The translations under genes were made by a program, and so were the position numbers. From Leifsonia shinshuensis (GTDB lineage: Bacteria; Actinomycetota; Actinomycetes; Actinomycetales; Microbacteriaceae): a DNA stretch of 64,000 nucleotides. A model generated the notes under the pieces. The model saw only the letters and a program-made list of their open reading frames with translations. It was not told where the DNA came from and searched no databases. Each line of letters begins with the position of its first letter. Within the stretch, counting starts at the first letter, position 1. The DNA is taken from the NCBI RefSeq assembly GCF_014217625.1, contig NZ_CP043641.1, positions 930,001 to 994,000 of the forward strand. The letters run 5' to 3'. This document shows, piece by piece, positions 36,999 through 45,094 of the stretch.

Positions 36999-37763
36999 GT
37001 GATCGAGCTGAGGACCCCCGCCGAGATCGAGCAGATGCGGCCGGCCGGCCGGTTCGTCGCCGAGGTCCTCGCCGAGACCGCCGCCGCCGCGAAGGTGGGC
37101 GTGAATCTCCTGGAGCTGGACCGGATCGCGCACGACCTGATCCGCCGCCGCGGGGCGGAGTCCTGCTACATCGACTACCACCCGTCGTTCGGGGCGAGCC
37201 CGTTCGGCAAGGTGATCTGCACCTCCGTCAACGACGCCGTCCTGCACGGCCTCCCCCACGACTACCGGCTGCGCGACAGCGACCTGCTCAGCCTCGACTT
37301 CGCCGCGAGCGTCGACGGCTGGGTGGCCGACTCGGCGGTCAGCCTCGTGGTCGGCACGGCGCGCGACGAGGACGTCCGGCTCATCGACACGACCCGTCGG
37401 GCGCTGACCGCGGGGATCGCCGCAGCCCAGCCGGGAGGCCGCGTCGGCGACATCTCCGCGGCGATCGCCGCCGTGGCGCACGCCGAGGGCTACTCGGTGA
37501 ACACGCAGTTCGGCGGCCACGGGGTCGGGCGGACGATGCACGGCGACCCGCACATCCCGAACGACGGCCGCGCCGGACGCGGTTTCCCGCTGCGGCCGGG
37601 GCTCGTCGTCGCGATCGAGCCGTGGTTCCTGGAGACCACCGACCGGATCTTCACCGACCCGGACGGCTGGACGCTGCGGTCGGCCGACGGCTCGCGCGGC
37701 GCGCATTCCGAGCACACCGTCGCCATCACGGAGGACGGCCCCCTCGTCCTCAGCGCGCCGTAG
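36999..37763 (+). CDS. map: Methionine aminopeptidase type I
   Basis: Removes the initiator Met co-translationally. 254 residues from GTG 36999 (MIELRTPAEIEQMRPAGRFVAEVL). The five metal ligands are visible: Asp in SLDFAASVDG, Asp in VADSAV, His in GHGVGRTMHG, Glu in AIEPWF and Glu in HSEHTVAIT. No N-terminal zinc or SH3 extension. It is convergent with trmD 3 bp away, with no clear terminator between. Confidence 0.95.
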   Translation: MIELRTPAEIEQMRPAGRFVAEVLAETAAAAKVGVNLLELDRIAHDLIRRRGAESCYIDYHPSFGASPFGKVICTSVNDAVLHGLPHDYRLRDSDLLSLDFAASVDGWVADSAVSLVVGTARDEDVRLIDTTRRALTAGIAAAQPGGRVGDISAAIAAVAHAEGYSVNTQFGGHGVGRTMHGDPHIPNDGRAGRGFPLRPGLVVAIEPWFLETTDRIFTDPDGWTLRSADGSRGAHSEHTVAITEDGPLVLSAP

Positions 37764-37766
37764 CGG

Positions 37767-38450
37767 TTACGGCAGCAGGTCGGGCCGCACCCGCGCAGTG
37801 CGGGCGAGGGACTGCTCCCGGCGCCAGTTCTCGATCGCGCCGTGGTTGCCGGAGAGCAGGATCGGCGGCACGTCGTGGCCGCGCCACTCGGCCGGCTTCG
37901 TGTACGACGGGTACTCCAGGAGGCCGTCCTCGTGCGACTCCTGGACCAGGCTCTCCGGGTTGCCGACGACGCCGGGGATCAGCCGGCCGATCGCCTCGAT
38001 CATCGCCATCGTGGCGACCTCGCCGCCGTTGAGCACGTAGTCGCCGATGCTCACCAGCCGCACGCGGGCGCGGGAGGCGTACTCGTCGAACACGCGCTGG
38101 TCGATGCCCTCGTAGCGGCCGCAGCCGAACACCAGGTGCGACTCGGTCGCGAGCTCGCGGGCCATCGCCTGGGTGAACACCTCGCCGGCGGGCGACGGGA
38201 ACAGCAGTACCGGGTCGTCCGAGCCGTCCACCACCGCGTCCAGCGCCTCCCCCCACGGCTCCGGCTTCATCACCATCCCGGCGCCGCCGCCGTAGGGGGT
38301 GTCGTCCACCGTGCGGTGCCGGTCATGGGTGTGGTCGCGGAGGTCGTGGACGCCGAGCTGGATGATGCCCGCCTGCCGCGCCTTGCCGAGCAGGGAGATG
38401 TCGAGCACATCGAAGAAGGTCGGGAAGATCGTGACGATGTCGATGCGCAT
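37767..38450 (-). CDS. trmD: tRNA (guanine-37-N1)-methyltransferase
   Basis: Methylates G37 next to the anticodon to prevent frameshifting. 227 residues with the SPOUT-fold landmarks [50 protein letters not shown] and [13 protein letters not shown] (knot and SAM site). In most relatives it directly follows rimM; here a GntR-MFS pair and a PIN gene lie between. Confidence 0.96.
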   Translation of the reverse strand: MRIDIVTIFPTFFDVLDISLLGKARQAGIIQLGVHDLRDHTHDRHRTVDDTPYGGGAGMVMKPEPWGEALDAVVDGSDDPVLLFPSPAGEVFTQAMARELATESHLVFGCGRYEGIDQRVFDEYASRARVRLVSIGDYVLNGGEVATMAMIEAIGRLIPGVVGNPESLVQESHEDGLLEYPSYTKPAEWRGHDVPPILLSGNHGAIENWRREQSLARTARVRPDLLP

Positions 38451-38460
38451 AGGGGGAATT

Positions 38461-39693
38461 CTATTCGGGGACGACGGCGAGCTCCCGGTCGCGCGGCACC
38501 AGCGGCGTCGCCACGGCCGGGCAGATCGCCACGGCCGCGAACGCGAGCGGGAAGCCGACCCAGCCGATGAGCGCGCCGACGGCCGGCCCGACGACCGACG
38601 CGGCCAGGAACTGACCGGTGTTCTGCGCGCCGAGCGCCCGGCCCGACCAGAACGGTCCGGCGATCTCGGCGACCGACGTGTAGGCGAGGCCGTTGTCGGC
38701 GACGGTCACGATCGCGGCGACGATGAGGATCACGGCCGCGGCGACCGAGCCCAGCGCGGACGCCGCGCCCATCAGCAGCATGACGACGACCGCGGCCAGC
38801 GACACCCAGCGCAGCGGCACCAGGTGGCTGCCGACGCGGTCGCTCAGCACGCCGACGCCGATCCGGCCGATCGCTCCGGCGAACTGGCTGACCGCGATCA
38901 CGACTCCCGCGGCGAGCGACGTGAAATGCAGCTCCGTGACCAGCCAGACCAGCCCGAACGTGGACACGGTGAACTGCGGCACCACCAGCAGCATCGACAC
39001 GGCGTGGATGCGCCAGAGCAGGGAGGTCTCCCGGTACGGGCGCCAGGTCGCCTGCGGGTGGGTGTCCTCCCCGTCGGCGGAGCGGCGCGGCGGACGCGGC
39101 GGGTCGACGATCCCGACGGCGCACAGCACGGCCGAGACGCCGCAGAGCACCGCGGGCACGGCCAGGGCCGCGGAGATTCCTCCGGAGGCCGCCAGCAGCG
39201 GGACGCTGATCGCGGCGATCGCGACGCCGAGCGGCTGGCACATCTGCCGGATGCCCATGGCGAGGCCGCGCCGTTCCTTGGCGAACCAGCCGATCACCAC
39301 CCGGCCGCTCGCGGCGTTGGGGCTCGCGGCGGCCATCCCGCCGACCAGGAACAGCGCGCCGAGCGCGACGTACGACGAGACGAACATGGCGCCGATCGCG
39401 GCGGCCGCCGTGAGCGCCAGTCCGGAGGCGATGACCCAGCGCTCGCCGATCCGGTCGCTCAGGGCTCCCCAGGCGATCAGCGCGAGCACCAGCCCGAGCG
39501 TCGGCGCGGAGGCGAGCAGGCCGGCCTGGGCGAGGCTCAGGCCGCGCTCGGTGTGCAGCAGCGGGATGAGGAAGGCCGGGGTCGAGACGAAGACGGTCGA
39601 GCTGGCCTGGCCGACGACGCCCAGCGCGAGCATGAGCCACGGCCGCGGTGTTCTCGTCGCCTGCTCGGTGTCCGCTCGTGTTTCTCGGCTCAT
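38461..39693 (-). CDS. MFS transporter under GntR control
   Basis: 410 residues with twelve TM segments. Motif A-like [14 protein letters not shown] follows TM2, and [15 protein letters not shown] follows TM8. [13 protein letters not shown] in TM5 and an N half rich in small residues fit the 'NNP-like/CynX-like' MFS set, but the substrate is unknown. The ATG lies only two bases from the first GGTATACC box and there is no Shine-Dalgarno, so the mRNA is likely leaderless. It is divergent from gntR. Confidence 0.86.
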   Translation of the reverse strand: MSRETRADTEQATRTPRPWLMLALGVVGQASSTVFVSTPAFLIPLLHTERGLSLAQAGLLASAPTLGLVLALIAWGALSDRIGERWVIASGLALTAAAAIGAMFVSSYVALGALFLVGGMAAASPNAASGRVVIGWFAKERRGLAMGIRQMCQPLGVAIAAISVPLLAASGGISAALAVPAVLCGVSAVLCAVGIVDPPRPPRRSADGEDTHPQATWRPYRETSLLWRIHAVSMLLVVPQFTVSTFGLVWLVTELHFTSLAAGVVIAVSQFAGAIGRIGVGVLSDRVGSHLVPLRWVSLAAVVVMLLMGAASALGSVAAAVILIVAAIVTVADNGLAYTSVAEIAGPFWSGRALGAQNTGQFLAASVVGPAVGALIGWVGFPLAFAAVAICPAVATPLVPRDRELAVVPE

Positions 39694-39695
39694 GC

Positions 39696-39729
39696 GGTAT
39701 ACCCTAGCGGTATACCGACTTGGTATACC
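39696..39729. promoter_or_regulatory. Three phased GGTATACC operator boxes
   Basis: Perfect 8-bp palindromes GGTATACC at 39696-39703, 39709-39716 and 39722-39729, each start exactly 13 bases apart. They fill the 50-bp gap between the MFS start and gntR and overlap likely -10 elements (TATACC) for both directions. The layout fits a FadR/VanR-type GntR dimer repressing its own gene and the transporter. Confidence 0.8.
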
Positions 39730-39743
39730 AACGAAGGAGCCTG

Positions 39744-40406
39744 ATGCCCGAGCAGCCCCACGTGTACGAGCGCCTGCGCTCCGCGATCCTCGACCTGGAC
39801 CGCGTGCCGGGCTCCCGCATCACCGAGCGCGGGCTCGAAGCCGAGCTCGGCGCGTCGCGCACGCCGCTGCGTACGGCCCTGATGCGCTTGGAGGCGGAGG
39901 GGCTGGTGAGGCGCGACGGCCGGGGCTGGGAGGTCTCCCCCATCGACCTGGGCGAGATCGCGCGGCTCAGCGAGCTCCGTGACGCCCTCGAGACCGCCGC
40001 CGCCCGGCTCAGCGCAGCACGTGCCACGGACGACGACCTGCGTGCGCTGCGCGACGACCTCGGCGCCTACGACCCTGACCGGCGGGACGAGGACGCCGTC
40101 GGCGCCGGCGCGAGCTTCCACGTGCGGCTCGCAGCGCTCAGCGGCAACCACTTCTTCGCCGACTCGGTCTCCTCGGCGATGACCCGGCTGGCCCGCACCC
40201 GCTGGCTGGAGGTCCGCACGGCCGACGCGCGGCGGACGGCCTGGGAGGAGCACCGCGCGATCGTCGACCAGCTCGCGGCGCGGGACGCGAACGCGGCGGC
40301 GGACAGCATCCACCGGCACATCGTGGGGACGCACGAGCGACTGCTCGCGGCGCTGGACGCGGACGCGCGGCACCTGCGGGCGCGCGGACTCGCGATCGTG
40401 CGCTAG
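39744..40406 (+). CDS. GntR family transcriptional regulator (FadR/FCD subfamily)
   Basis: 220 residues from ATG 39744 (MPEQPHVYERLRSAILDLD) with AAGGAG upstream. An N-terminal winged helix (residues ~8-72: GSRITERGLEAELGASRTPLRTALMRLEAEGLV) precedes an all-helical FCD effector domain (~80-210), with metal/ligand residues in ASFHVRLAAL and IVDQL...HRHIVGTHERL. The three boxes just upstream are its likely operators and the MFS gene its target. The ligand is unknown. Its 3' end overlaps the PIN gene by 4 bp. Confidence 0.88.
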   Translation: MPEQPHVYERLRSAILDLDRVPGSRITERGLEAELGASRTPLRTALMRLEAEGLVRRDGRGWEVSPIDLGEIARLSELRDALETAAARLSAARATDDDLRALRDDLGAYDPDRRDEDAVGAGASFHVRLAALSGNHFFADSVSSAMTRLARTRWLEVRTADARRTAWEEHRAIVDQLAARDANAAADSIHRHIVGTHERLLAALDADARHLRARGLAIVR

Positions 40407-40798
40407 GAGCGCAGCAGGTCGGCGCCGGTGCGCAGCGGGACGGACGCGCCGACGTAGACGTCCGGCATGTCGGTGACGAGCGCGTCGCCGTGCAGGACGG
40501 TGAGCGCGACGTACTCGGCCGCGAACGTGTCGGGCAGGCCGAGCTCCGTGGCGAGACGCCAGGCGGTCTTCCGCAGCACGCGGTCGCCGAGCAGCCGGAT
40601 CGGCAGCCGGTCGACGGCGGCGATCAGCGTGCGGGCGGCGAGGTCGTCCCGCTCGCCCGCCACGACGGAGCGGCGCAGCAGCGCGAGCACCTCGCAGCGC
40701 AGCAGTGTGGGAGCGAGCAGGGAGTCGCCGGTGGCCGGGACGTAACCGGCCTCCGCCAGCTCGATGGCGGCGGAGGCGTCGATCACGTAATGGGCCAC
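40403..40798 (-). CDS. PIN-domain protein (VapC-like), no antitoxin next to it
   Basis: 131 residues (MAHYVIDASAAIELAEAGY). The four PIN acids can be placed: Asp in VIDASA, Glu in LRCEVLALL, Asp in LPDTFAAEYVAL and Asp in ALVTDMPDVY. This is a typical VapC-type Mg-dependent RNase fold. It starts 1 base beyond the rimM stop, on the same strand, and no VapB-like gene is adjacent. It may be an orphan toxin, a solitary RNase, or have a distant partner. Confidence 0.82.
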   Translation of the reverse strand: MAHYVIDASAAIELAEAGYVPATGDSLLAPTLLRCEVLALLRRSVVAGERDDLAARTLIAAVDRLPIRLLGDRVLRKTAWRLATELGLPDTFAAEYVALTVLHGDALVTDMPDVYVGASVPLRTGADLLRS

Positions 40799-40799
40799 G

Positions 40800-41474
40800 T
40801 CAGTCCTCGGGGTTCTCCGGTTCGGTGGCTTCGGCCTCCGGCTCGGCCGTGTCGCCCGCTGGCTCGTCGGCGGTCTCAGCGCCCTCGGCCTCGTCGTCGT
40901 CCGGAAGCTCCTCGAAGAGCCCGGCCGGCGGCGTCAGCGTCACGGTGCCCGCGGCGATGTCCACCTCGGGGACGATCGCCTTCACGAACGGCACCAGGAC
41001 CTCGCCGTCCGCCGTGCGGACGACCAGCAGATCCTGCGCGGGCAGGTGGTCGACCCGGGCCACGGTGCCGACCTCCACGCCGTCGCGGCGGGCGCTCAGC
41101 CCGACCAGCTGGTGGTCGTACCAGGCGTCCTCCTCGGCGGGGAGCTGCTTGGCGTCCTGGCTCACCCAGAGGATGGCCTTCACCAGCGTCTCCGCCTCGG
41201 TCCGGTCGTCCACGCCGGCGAAGAAGCCGACCGGGTGACCGTTATACCAGCGCAGCTCCGTGAGCTCGATGGTCCTGCCGTGCCACTTGGAGGCCGTGGG
41301 CACCTGCAGCGTGAAGACGGCGCCAGGCACGAAGCGACGCTCGGGCTCGTCCGTGAACAGCTCGAGCTTGAGAGCGCCCTTCAGTCCGTGCGCCTTGGTC
41401 AGCCGGCCGACGCGCAGCTCGGTCTGACCCGGTCGCGGAGCGACCTCCTTGCGGGGCAGCTTGTGGTCCGCCAC
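40800..41474 (-). CDS. rimM: 16S rRNA processing protein RimM
   Basis: Helps mature the 30S head with S19. 224 residues: N-terminal RimM barrel (LRVGRLTKAHGLKGALKLELFTD), linker, then a PRC-barrel (VGTVARVDHLPAQDLLVV) ending FVKAIVPEVDI. The last ~45 residues are an acidic Glu/Ala tail. It lies one base after the KH gene, in the conserved rpsP-KH-rimM order. Confidence 0.94.
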   Translation of the reverse strand: MADHKLPRKEVAPRPGQTELRVGRLTKAHGLKGALKLELFTDEPERRFVPGAVFTLQVPTASKWHGRTIELTELRWYNGHPVGFFAGVDDRTEAETLVKAILWVSQDAKQLPAEEDAWYDHQLVGLSARRDGVEVGTVARVDHLPAQDLLVVRTADGEVLVPFVKAIVPEVDIAAGTVTLTPPAGLFEELPDDDEAEGAETADEPAGDTAEPEAEATEPENPED

Positions 41475-41475
41475 C

Positions 41476-41706
41476 TCAGTCGTCGACGACGTCGACGCGG
41501 ACGCGGCGGCCGTCGGCCAGTGCGGCCACGATGGTGCGGAGGGCCTTGGCGGTCCGGCCGGAACGGCCGATGACCCGCCCGAGGTCCTCGGGGTTCACTC
41601 GAACCTCGAGGACCTCGCCACGCGGCGAACCCTTGGCCACGACGTGCACGTCGTCCGGGTGGTCGACGATGCCCTTGACCAGGTGCGTGAGAGCGGGAGC
41701 GAGCAA
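41476..41706 (-). CDS. khpA: KH-domain RNA-binding protein KhpA
   Basis: 76 residues, entirely one KH domain with the GxxG loop in VIGRSGRTAKALRTIVAA. In other bacteria KhpA pairs with KhpB/EloR to bind RNA and control division or sRNA. It is coupled between rpsP (4 bp upstream) and rimM. The name follows homology and synteny; partner not visible here. Confidence 0.92.
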   Translation of the reverse strand: MLAPALTHLVKGIVDHPDDVHVVAKGSPRGEVLEVRVNPEDLGRVIGRSGRTAKALRTIVAALADGRRVRVDVVDD

Positions 41707-41710
41707 GGTG

Positions 41711-42184
41711 TTACGCCTTCTCGCCGTCAGCGGCTTCGGTGATCTCTTCAGCCTCGGCGACGACCTCGGCCTCAGCGGCCTCCTCGGCTTCGACCTCGGC
41801 CTCGACGACGGCCTCCGCCTTCGCGACGGTCTCGTCCTTCTTCGGCTTCAGGACCGGCTTCTTCTTCTCGTCGGCGACGAAGGACTCCTTGGCCTCGGCC
41901 GTCTTCACGGTCGAGACGGCGTCCTTGTCGCCCTTGAACTTGCCCCAGTCACCGGTGAGCTTGAGGAGCACCAGCACCTGCTCGGACGGCTGAGCGCCGA
42001 CGCCGAGCCAGTACTGCGCACGCTCGGAGTCGACCTCGATGCGCGAGGGCTCCTCGGTCGGGTGGTACAGACCGATCTCCTCGATGACGCGGCCGTCGCG
42101 CTTGGTGCGCGAGTCGGCGACGACGATGCGGTAGTACGGAGCGCGGATCTTGCCCAGGCGCTTCAGACGGATTTTGACAGCCAC
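41711..42184 (-). CDS. rpsP: 30S ribosomal protein S16 with long C-terminal tail
   Basis: 157 residues from GTG 42184 ([19 protein letters not shown]), preceded by AGGAGA; the longer open frame upstream is not S16-like. The core (~1-85) includes [26 protein letters not shown]. The tail (~100-157) is first Lys-rich and then acidic Glu/Ala-rich, a common feature of actinobacterial ribosomal proteins. First gene of rpsP-khpA-rimM. The ~205 bp upstream has no gene and carries its promoter. Confidence 0.95.
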   Translation of the reverse strand: MAVKIRLKRLGKIRAPYYRIVVADSRTKRDGRVIEEIGLYHPTEEPSRIEVDSERAQYWLGVGAQPSEQVLVLLKLTGDWGKFKGDKDAVSTVKTAEAKESFVADEKKKPVLKPKKDETVAKAEAVVEAEVEAEEAAEAEVVAEAEEITEAADGEKA

Positions 42185-42390
42185 AATTCTCCTGTGTTGA
42201 CGTCCGGAACCCGCAGAGGTTCCGGTGGATTCGTTGTCGAACTGACTGCCGTGGGCGTGGGGGCACACGCGGCAGGAGGTCTATTGTTCGTCCGATGTGC
42301 CGGATAGAGGGTCGGGCACGTCGAACTCAACTAGATATTCTGTCAGAAAAGCGCGCCCAATGAACAATCGGACGGACGGGGTCACCCTCG

Positions 42391-43563
42391 ATGCAGATCG
42401 AATTCGCAGAGTCGGAACGCTCCACGGTCGGGATCGAGTGGGAGCTGGCGCTCGTCGACGGCTCGACGGGCGACCTGGTGCAGCTCGCCGACGAGGTGCT
42501 GCGCGAGCTCGGCACGCCGGACGGGCGGGAGCATCCGCAGATCACGCACGAGCTGCTGATGAACACGATCGAGCTGGTCAGCCGGGTCCACCACACCGTG
42601 CCCGCGGCGATCGCCGACCTCCAGGAGCTGATAGCGCTGACCCGGGAGGTCATCGATCCGCTCGGCGTCGAGTTGATGTGCGCCGGCACGCATCCCTTCG
42701 CCCAGTGGTACGACCAGAAGATCACCCCGAACGAGCGCTACGACCGGCTGCTCGACCGCACGCAGTGGTGGGGCAGGCAGATGATGATCTGGGGCATCCA
42801 TGTGCACGTCGGCATCGACGACCGCGACAAGGCCCTCCCGATCGTCAACGGGCTGCTCACCTACTACCCGCACCTTCAGGCGCTGAGCGCGTCGAGCCCG
42901 TTCTGGGCCGGAGCCCGCACCGGCTACGCGTCGAACAGGGCGCTGATGTTCCAGCAGCTGCCGACGGCCGGGCTGCCCTGGCAGTTCGGGACCTGGGCGA
43001 ACTACGAGGAGTACGTGCAGGACCTCGTGACGACCGGCGTCGTGGAGGACCACAGCGAGGTCCGCTGGGACATCCGGCCGTCGCCGCGCTGGGGCACTGT
43101 CGAGATGCGCGCGTGCGACGGGCTCTCGACCGCGGACGAGGTGGGCGCGGTCGGCGCGCTCATCCACTGCCTCACCGACCGGATGTCCGGCGACCTGGAC
43201 GACGGCGTCGAGCCGGTCACGCTCCAGCCGTGGTTCGTGCGTGAGAACAAGTGGCGTGCGGCCAGGTACGGGCTGGACGCCGAGATCATCGTGGCGCCGG
43301 ACGGCACCGAGCGCCTGGTGCGCGATCAGCTCCTCCAGCTCGTGGACGAGCTCGGCGGCACGGCCGAGCGGCTGGGCTGCTCCGCCGAGCTCGCGACGGT
43401 CGCCGACGTGCTCGGGACCGGCGCCAGCTACCAGCGCCAGCTCGCCGTCGCGGAGGCCAACGGCGGCAGCCTGCAGGCCGTCGTGAGCTCGCTCACGCAC
43501 GAGCTCCGCAGCGGACTGGACCGGACGCCGCGGGAGACCTCGGCCGGCACAGGAGGCTCATAA
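42391..43563 (+). CDS. Carboxylate-amine ligase (YbdK, glutamate-cysteine-ligase type 2 family)
   Basis: 390 residues (MQIEFAESERSTVGIEWELALVD). Active-site regions of the GCS2 fold: VGIEWELALVD, HELLMNTIELVS, GTHPFAQW, WGIHVHVGI and MRACDGLSTADE. Family members have weak glutamate-cysteine ligase activity in vitro, but Microbacteriaceae generally make mycothiol, so the substrate is uncertain. It is followed by two SGNH lipoprotein genes on the same strand. Confidence 0.87.
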   Translation: MQIEFAESERSTVGIEWELALVDGSTGDLVQLADEVLRELGTPDGREHPQITHELLMNTIELVSRVHHTVPAAIADLQELIALTREVIDPLGVELMCAGTHPFAQWYDQKITPNERYDRLLDRTQWWGRQMMIWGIHVHVGIDDRDKALPIVNGLLTYYPHLQALSASSPFWAGARTGYASNRALMFQQLPTAGLPWQFGTWANYEEYVQDLVTTGVVEDHSEVRWDIRPSPRWGTVEMRACDGLSTADEVGAVGALIHCLTDRMSGDLDDGVEPVTLQPWFVRENKWRAARYGLDAEIIVAPDGTERLVRDQLLQLVDELGGTAERLGCSAELATVADVLGTGASYQRQLAVAEANGGSLQAVVSSLTHELRSGLDRTPRETSAGTGGS

Positions 43564-43607
43564 TCGCGCATAGGGCATCCATAGACTCTTCGCCTAGGCT
43601 CGGAGAC

Positions 43608-44282
43608 ATGTTCCGCCATCGGCCTCTCGCAACCGTCGCAACGGCGCTGGCAGCGCTGCTGCTCGGGACGGTCGCCCTGAGCGGATGCGCCTCCGTCTCC
43701 TCCCAGCTCGCCGTCGGCGCGACGGTGCCGGCGGGGAAGCACCCGGTGGTCGCGATCGTCGGCGACTCCATCGAATCGGGCATGGGACTGGAGCCGTTCG
43801 AATCCTGGCCCGCCCTCGTCGCCGTCGACCGGCGCTGGGGCCTGCAGAACTTCAGCGAGCCGGGCGCCGGTTTCGTCGCGATCGGGGCGAGCAACTCCGA
43901 CTTCAACGCCCAGATCGACCAGGCGATCGCCGCGAAGGCGAACGTCGTGCTGATCGGCGCGTCCGACAACGACCTCGGCCAGGACACCGCCTCCGTCTCC
44001 AAGGCGATGGCGGCGGCGGTGGAGCGCCTGAGCGACGCGCTGCCGAAAGCCCACCTGATCGGCTACAACGCGCTCACCGGAGAAGCCAGCGACAGCGACC
44101 TCGCTCCCCTGAACGACGCACTGAAGCAGGCCGTGACCGCGGCGGGCGGCAAGTGGATCGACCTCGGCCAGCCGTACCGCGGCCAGGTCGGTCTGGTGCA
44201 GGACGACGGCGAGCATCCCACGCTCGAAGGCCAGCAGGCGATCGCGTCGGTGGTGCTGTCCAAGCTCGACGGAATCGTCTGA
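43608..44282 (+). CDS. SGNH-hydrolase lipoprotein 1
   Basis: 224 residues from ATG 43608. A lipoprotein signal ends LSGC with lipidated Cys27. The SGNH blocks are clear: VGDSIESG with the nucleophile Ser, GASDND (block III) and DDGEHPT with the catalytic Asp/His. It would act on the outer face of the membrane as an esterase/lipase; the substrate is unknown. It is clearly paralogous to the next gene (same SWPALVA..GW.L core), separated by 70 bp. Confidence 0.82.
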   Translation: MFRHRPLATVATALAALLLGTVALSGCASVSSQLAVGATVPAGKHPVVAIVGDSIESGMGLEPFESWPALVAVDRRWGLQNFSEPGAGFVAIGASNSDFNAQIDQAIAAKANVVLIGASDNDLGQDTASVSKAMAAAVERLSDALPKAHLIGYNALTGEASDSDLAPLNDALKQAVTAAGGKWIDLGQPYRGQVGLVQDDGEHPTLEGQQAIASVVLSKLDGIV

Positions 44283-44352
44283 CGCTAAGACGCCGACACG
44301 CCCGGGCGGCGCACACAGCGATCTGTCAGTCTCGGCGGTCTACCCTCACTCC

Positions 44353-45045
44353 GTGCCCATCCGTTTCCGCCTGATCGCGTTCGCCGCGATCGCCCTCGCC
44401 GCGGCCGCTCTCGCCGGCTGCTCCTCCGCCGTCACCGCGCGCCCGGTCGCCGCAGACGGCACCGCTGTTGCGGCCCCCGCGGAGCACGCCAAACCGCAGG
44501 TCGTCGCCATCGGCGACTCGATCGCGTTCGGCAAGGGCGTCCGCCCGGATCAGGCCTGGCCGGCGCTCGTCGCGGCGCAGCACGGCTGGACGCTCACCGA
44601 CCTCGCGGTCTCCGGCTCCGGGTTCGTCAAGCCCGGCTGGAACGGCGACACCTACCGTGAGCAGGTCGCCACCGCGCTCGGCCTGCACCCCGACTACATC
44701 CTGATCGCGGCCACCCGTAACGACCGCACGCAGGACCCGGCGCTCGTGGCCTCCTCGGCGGATGAACTGCTGGGCGAGTTGCGCGACACGTTCCCGCGGG
44801 CGCGCATCATCGGCATCACGACCGTCTGGGGCGCCGACGCGCCGCCGGCGACCGTCGCGACCGTCAACGGGATCGTCGAGAAGGCCGTGACCGGTGTCGG
44901 CGGAACCTTCCTCGACATCGGCTACCCGCTGGCCGATCACCCGGAGCTGGTGCAGGCGGACGGCATCCACCCGAACGCGGCCGGTGAGCGCGCGGTCGCG
45001 AAGGTCATCGAGGACCGGCTCGCGCCGCTCGGCGTGACCTCCTAG
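44353..45045 (+). CDS. SGNH-hydrolase lipoprotein 2
   Basis: 230 residues from GTG 44353 (MPIRFRLIAFAAI). The lipobox LAGC gives Cys23. Catalytic blocks are IGDSIAFGKG, AATRND and ADGIHPN; all three are intact. A tandem duplicate of the preceding gene in layout (lipobox, Ala/Pro spacer, GDSI, SWPALVA), though divergent in sequence. It is convergent with ffh; the 49 bp between holds no obvious terminator. Confidence 0.82.
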   Translation: MPIRFRLIAFAAIALAAAALAGCSSAVTARPVAADGTAVAAPAEHAKPQVVAIGDSIAFGKGVRPDQAWPALVAAQHGWTLTDLAVSGSGFVKPGWNGDTYREQVATALGLHPDYILIAATRNDRTQDPALVASSADELLGELRDTFPRARIIGITTVWGADAPPATVATVNGIVEKAVTGVGGTFLDIGYPLADHPELVQADGIHPNAAGERAVAKVIEDRLAPLGVTS

Positions 45046-45094
45046 CGGTCGCCGGAACCGCGGCAGCAGCCGGGCCTCAGCGCACCATGAACTT

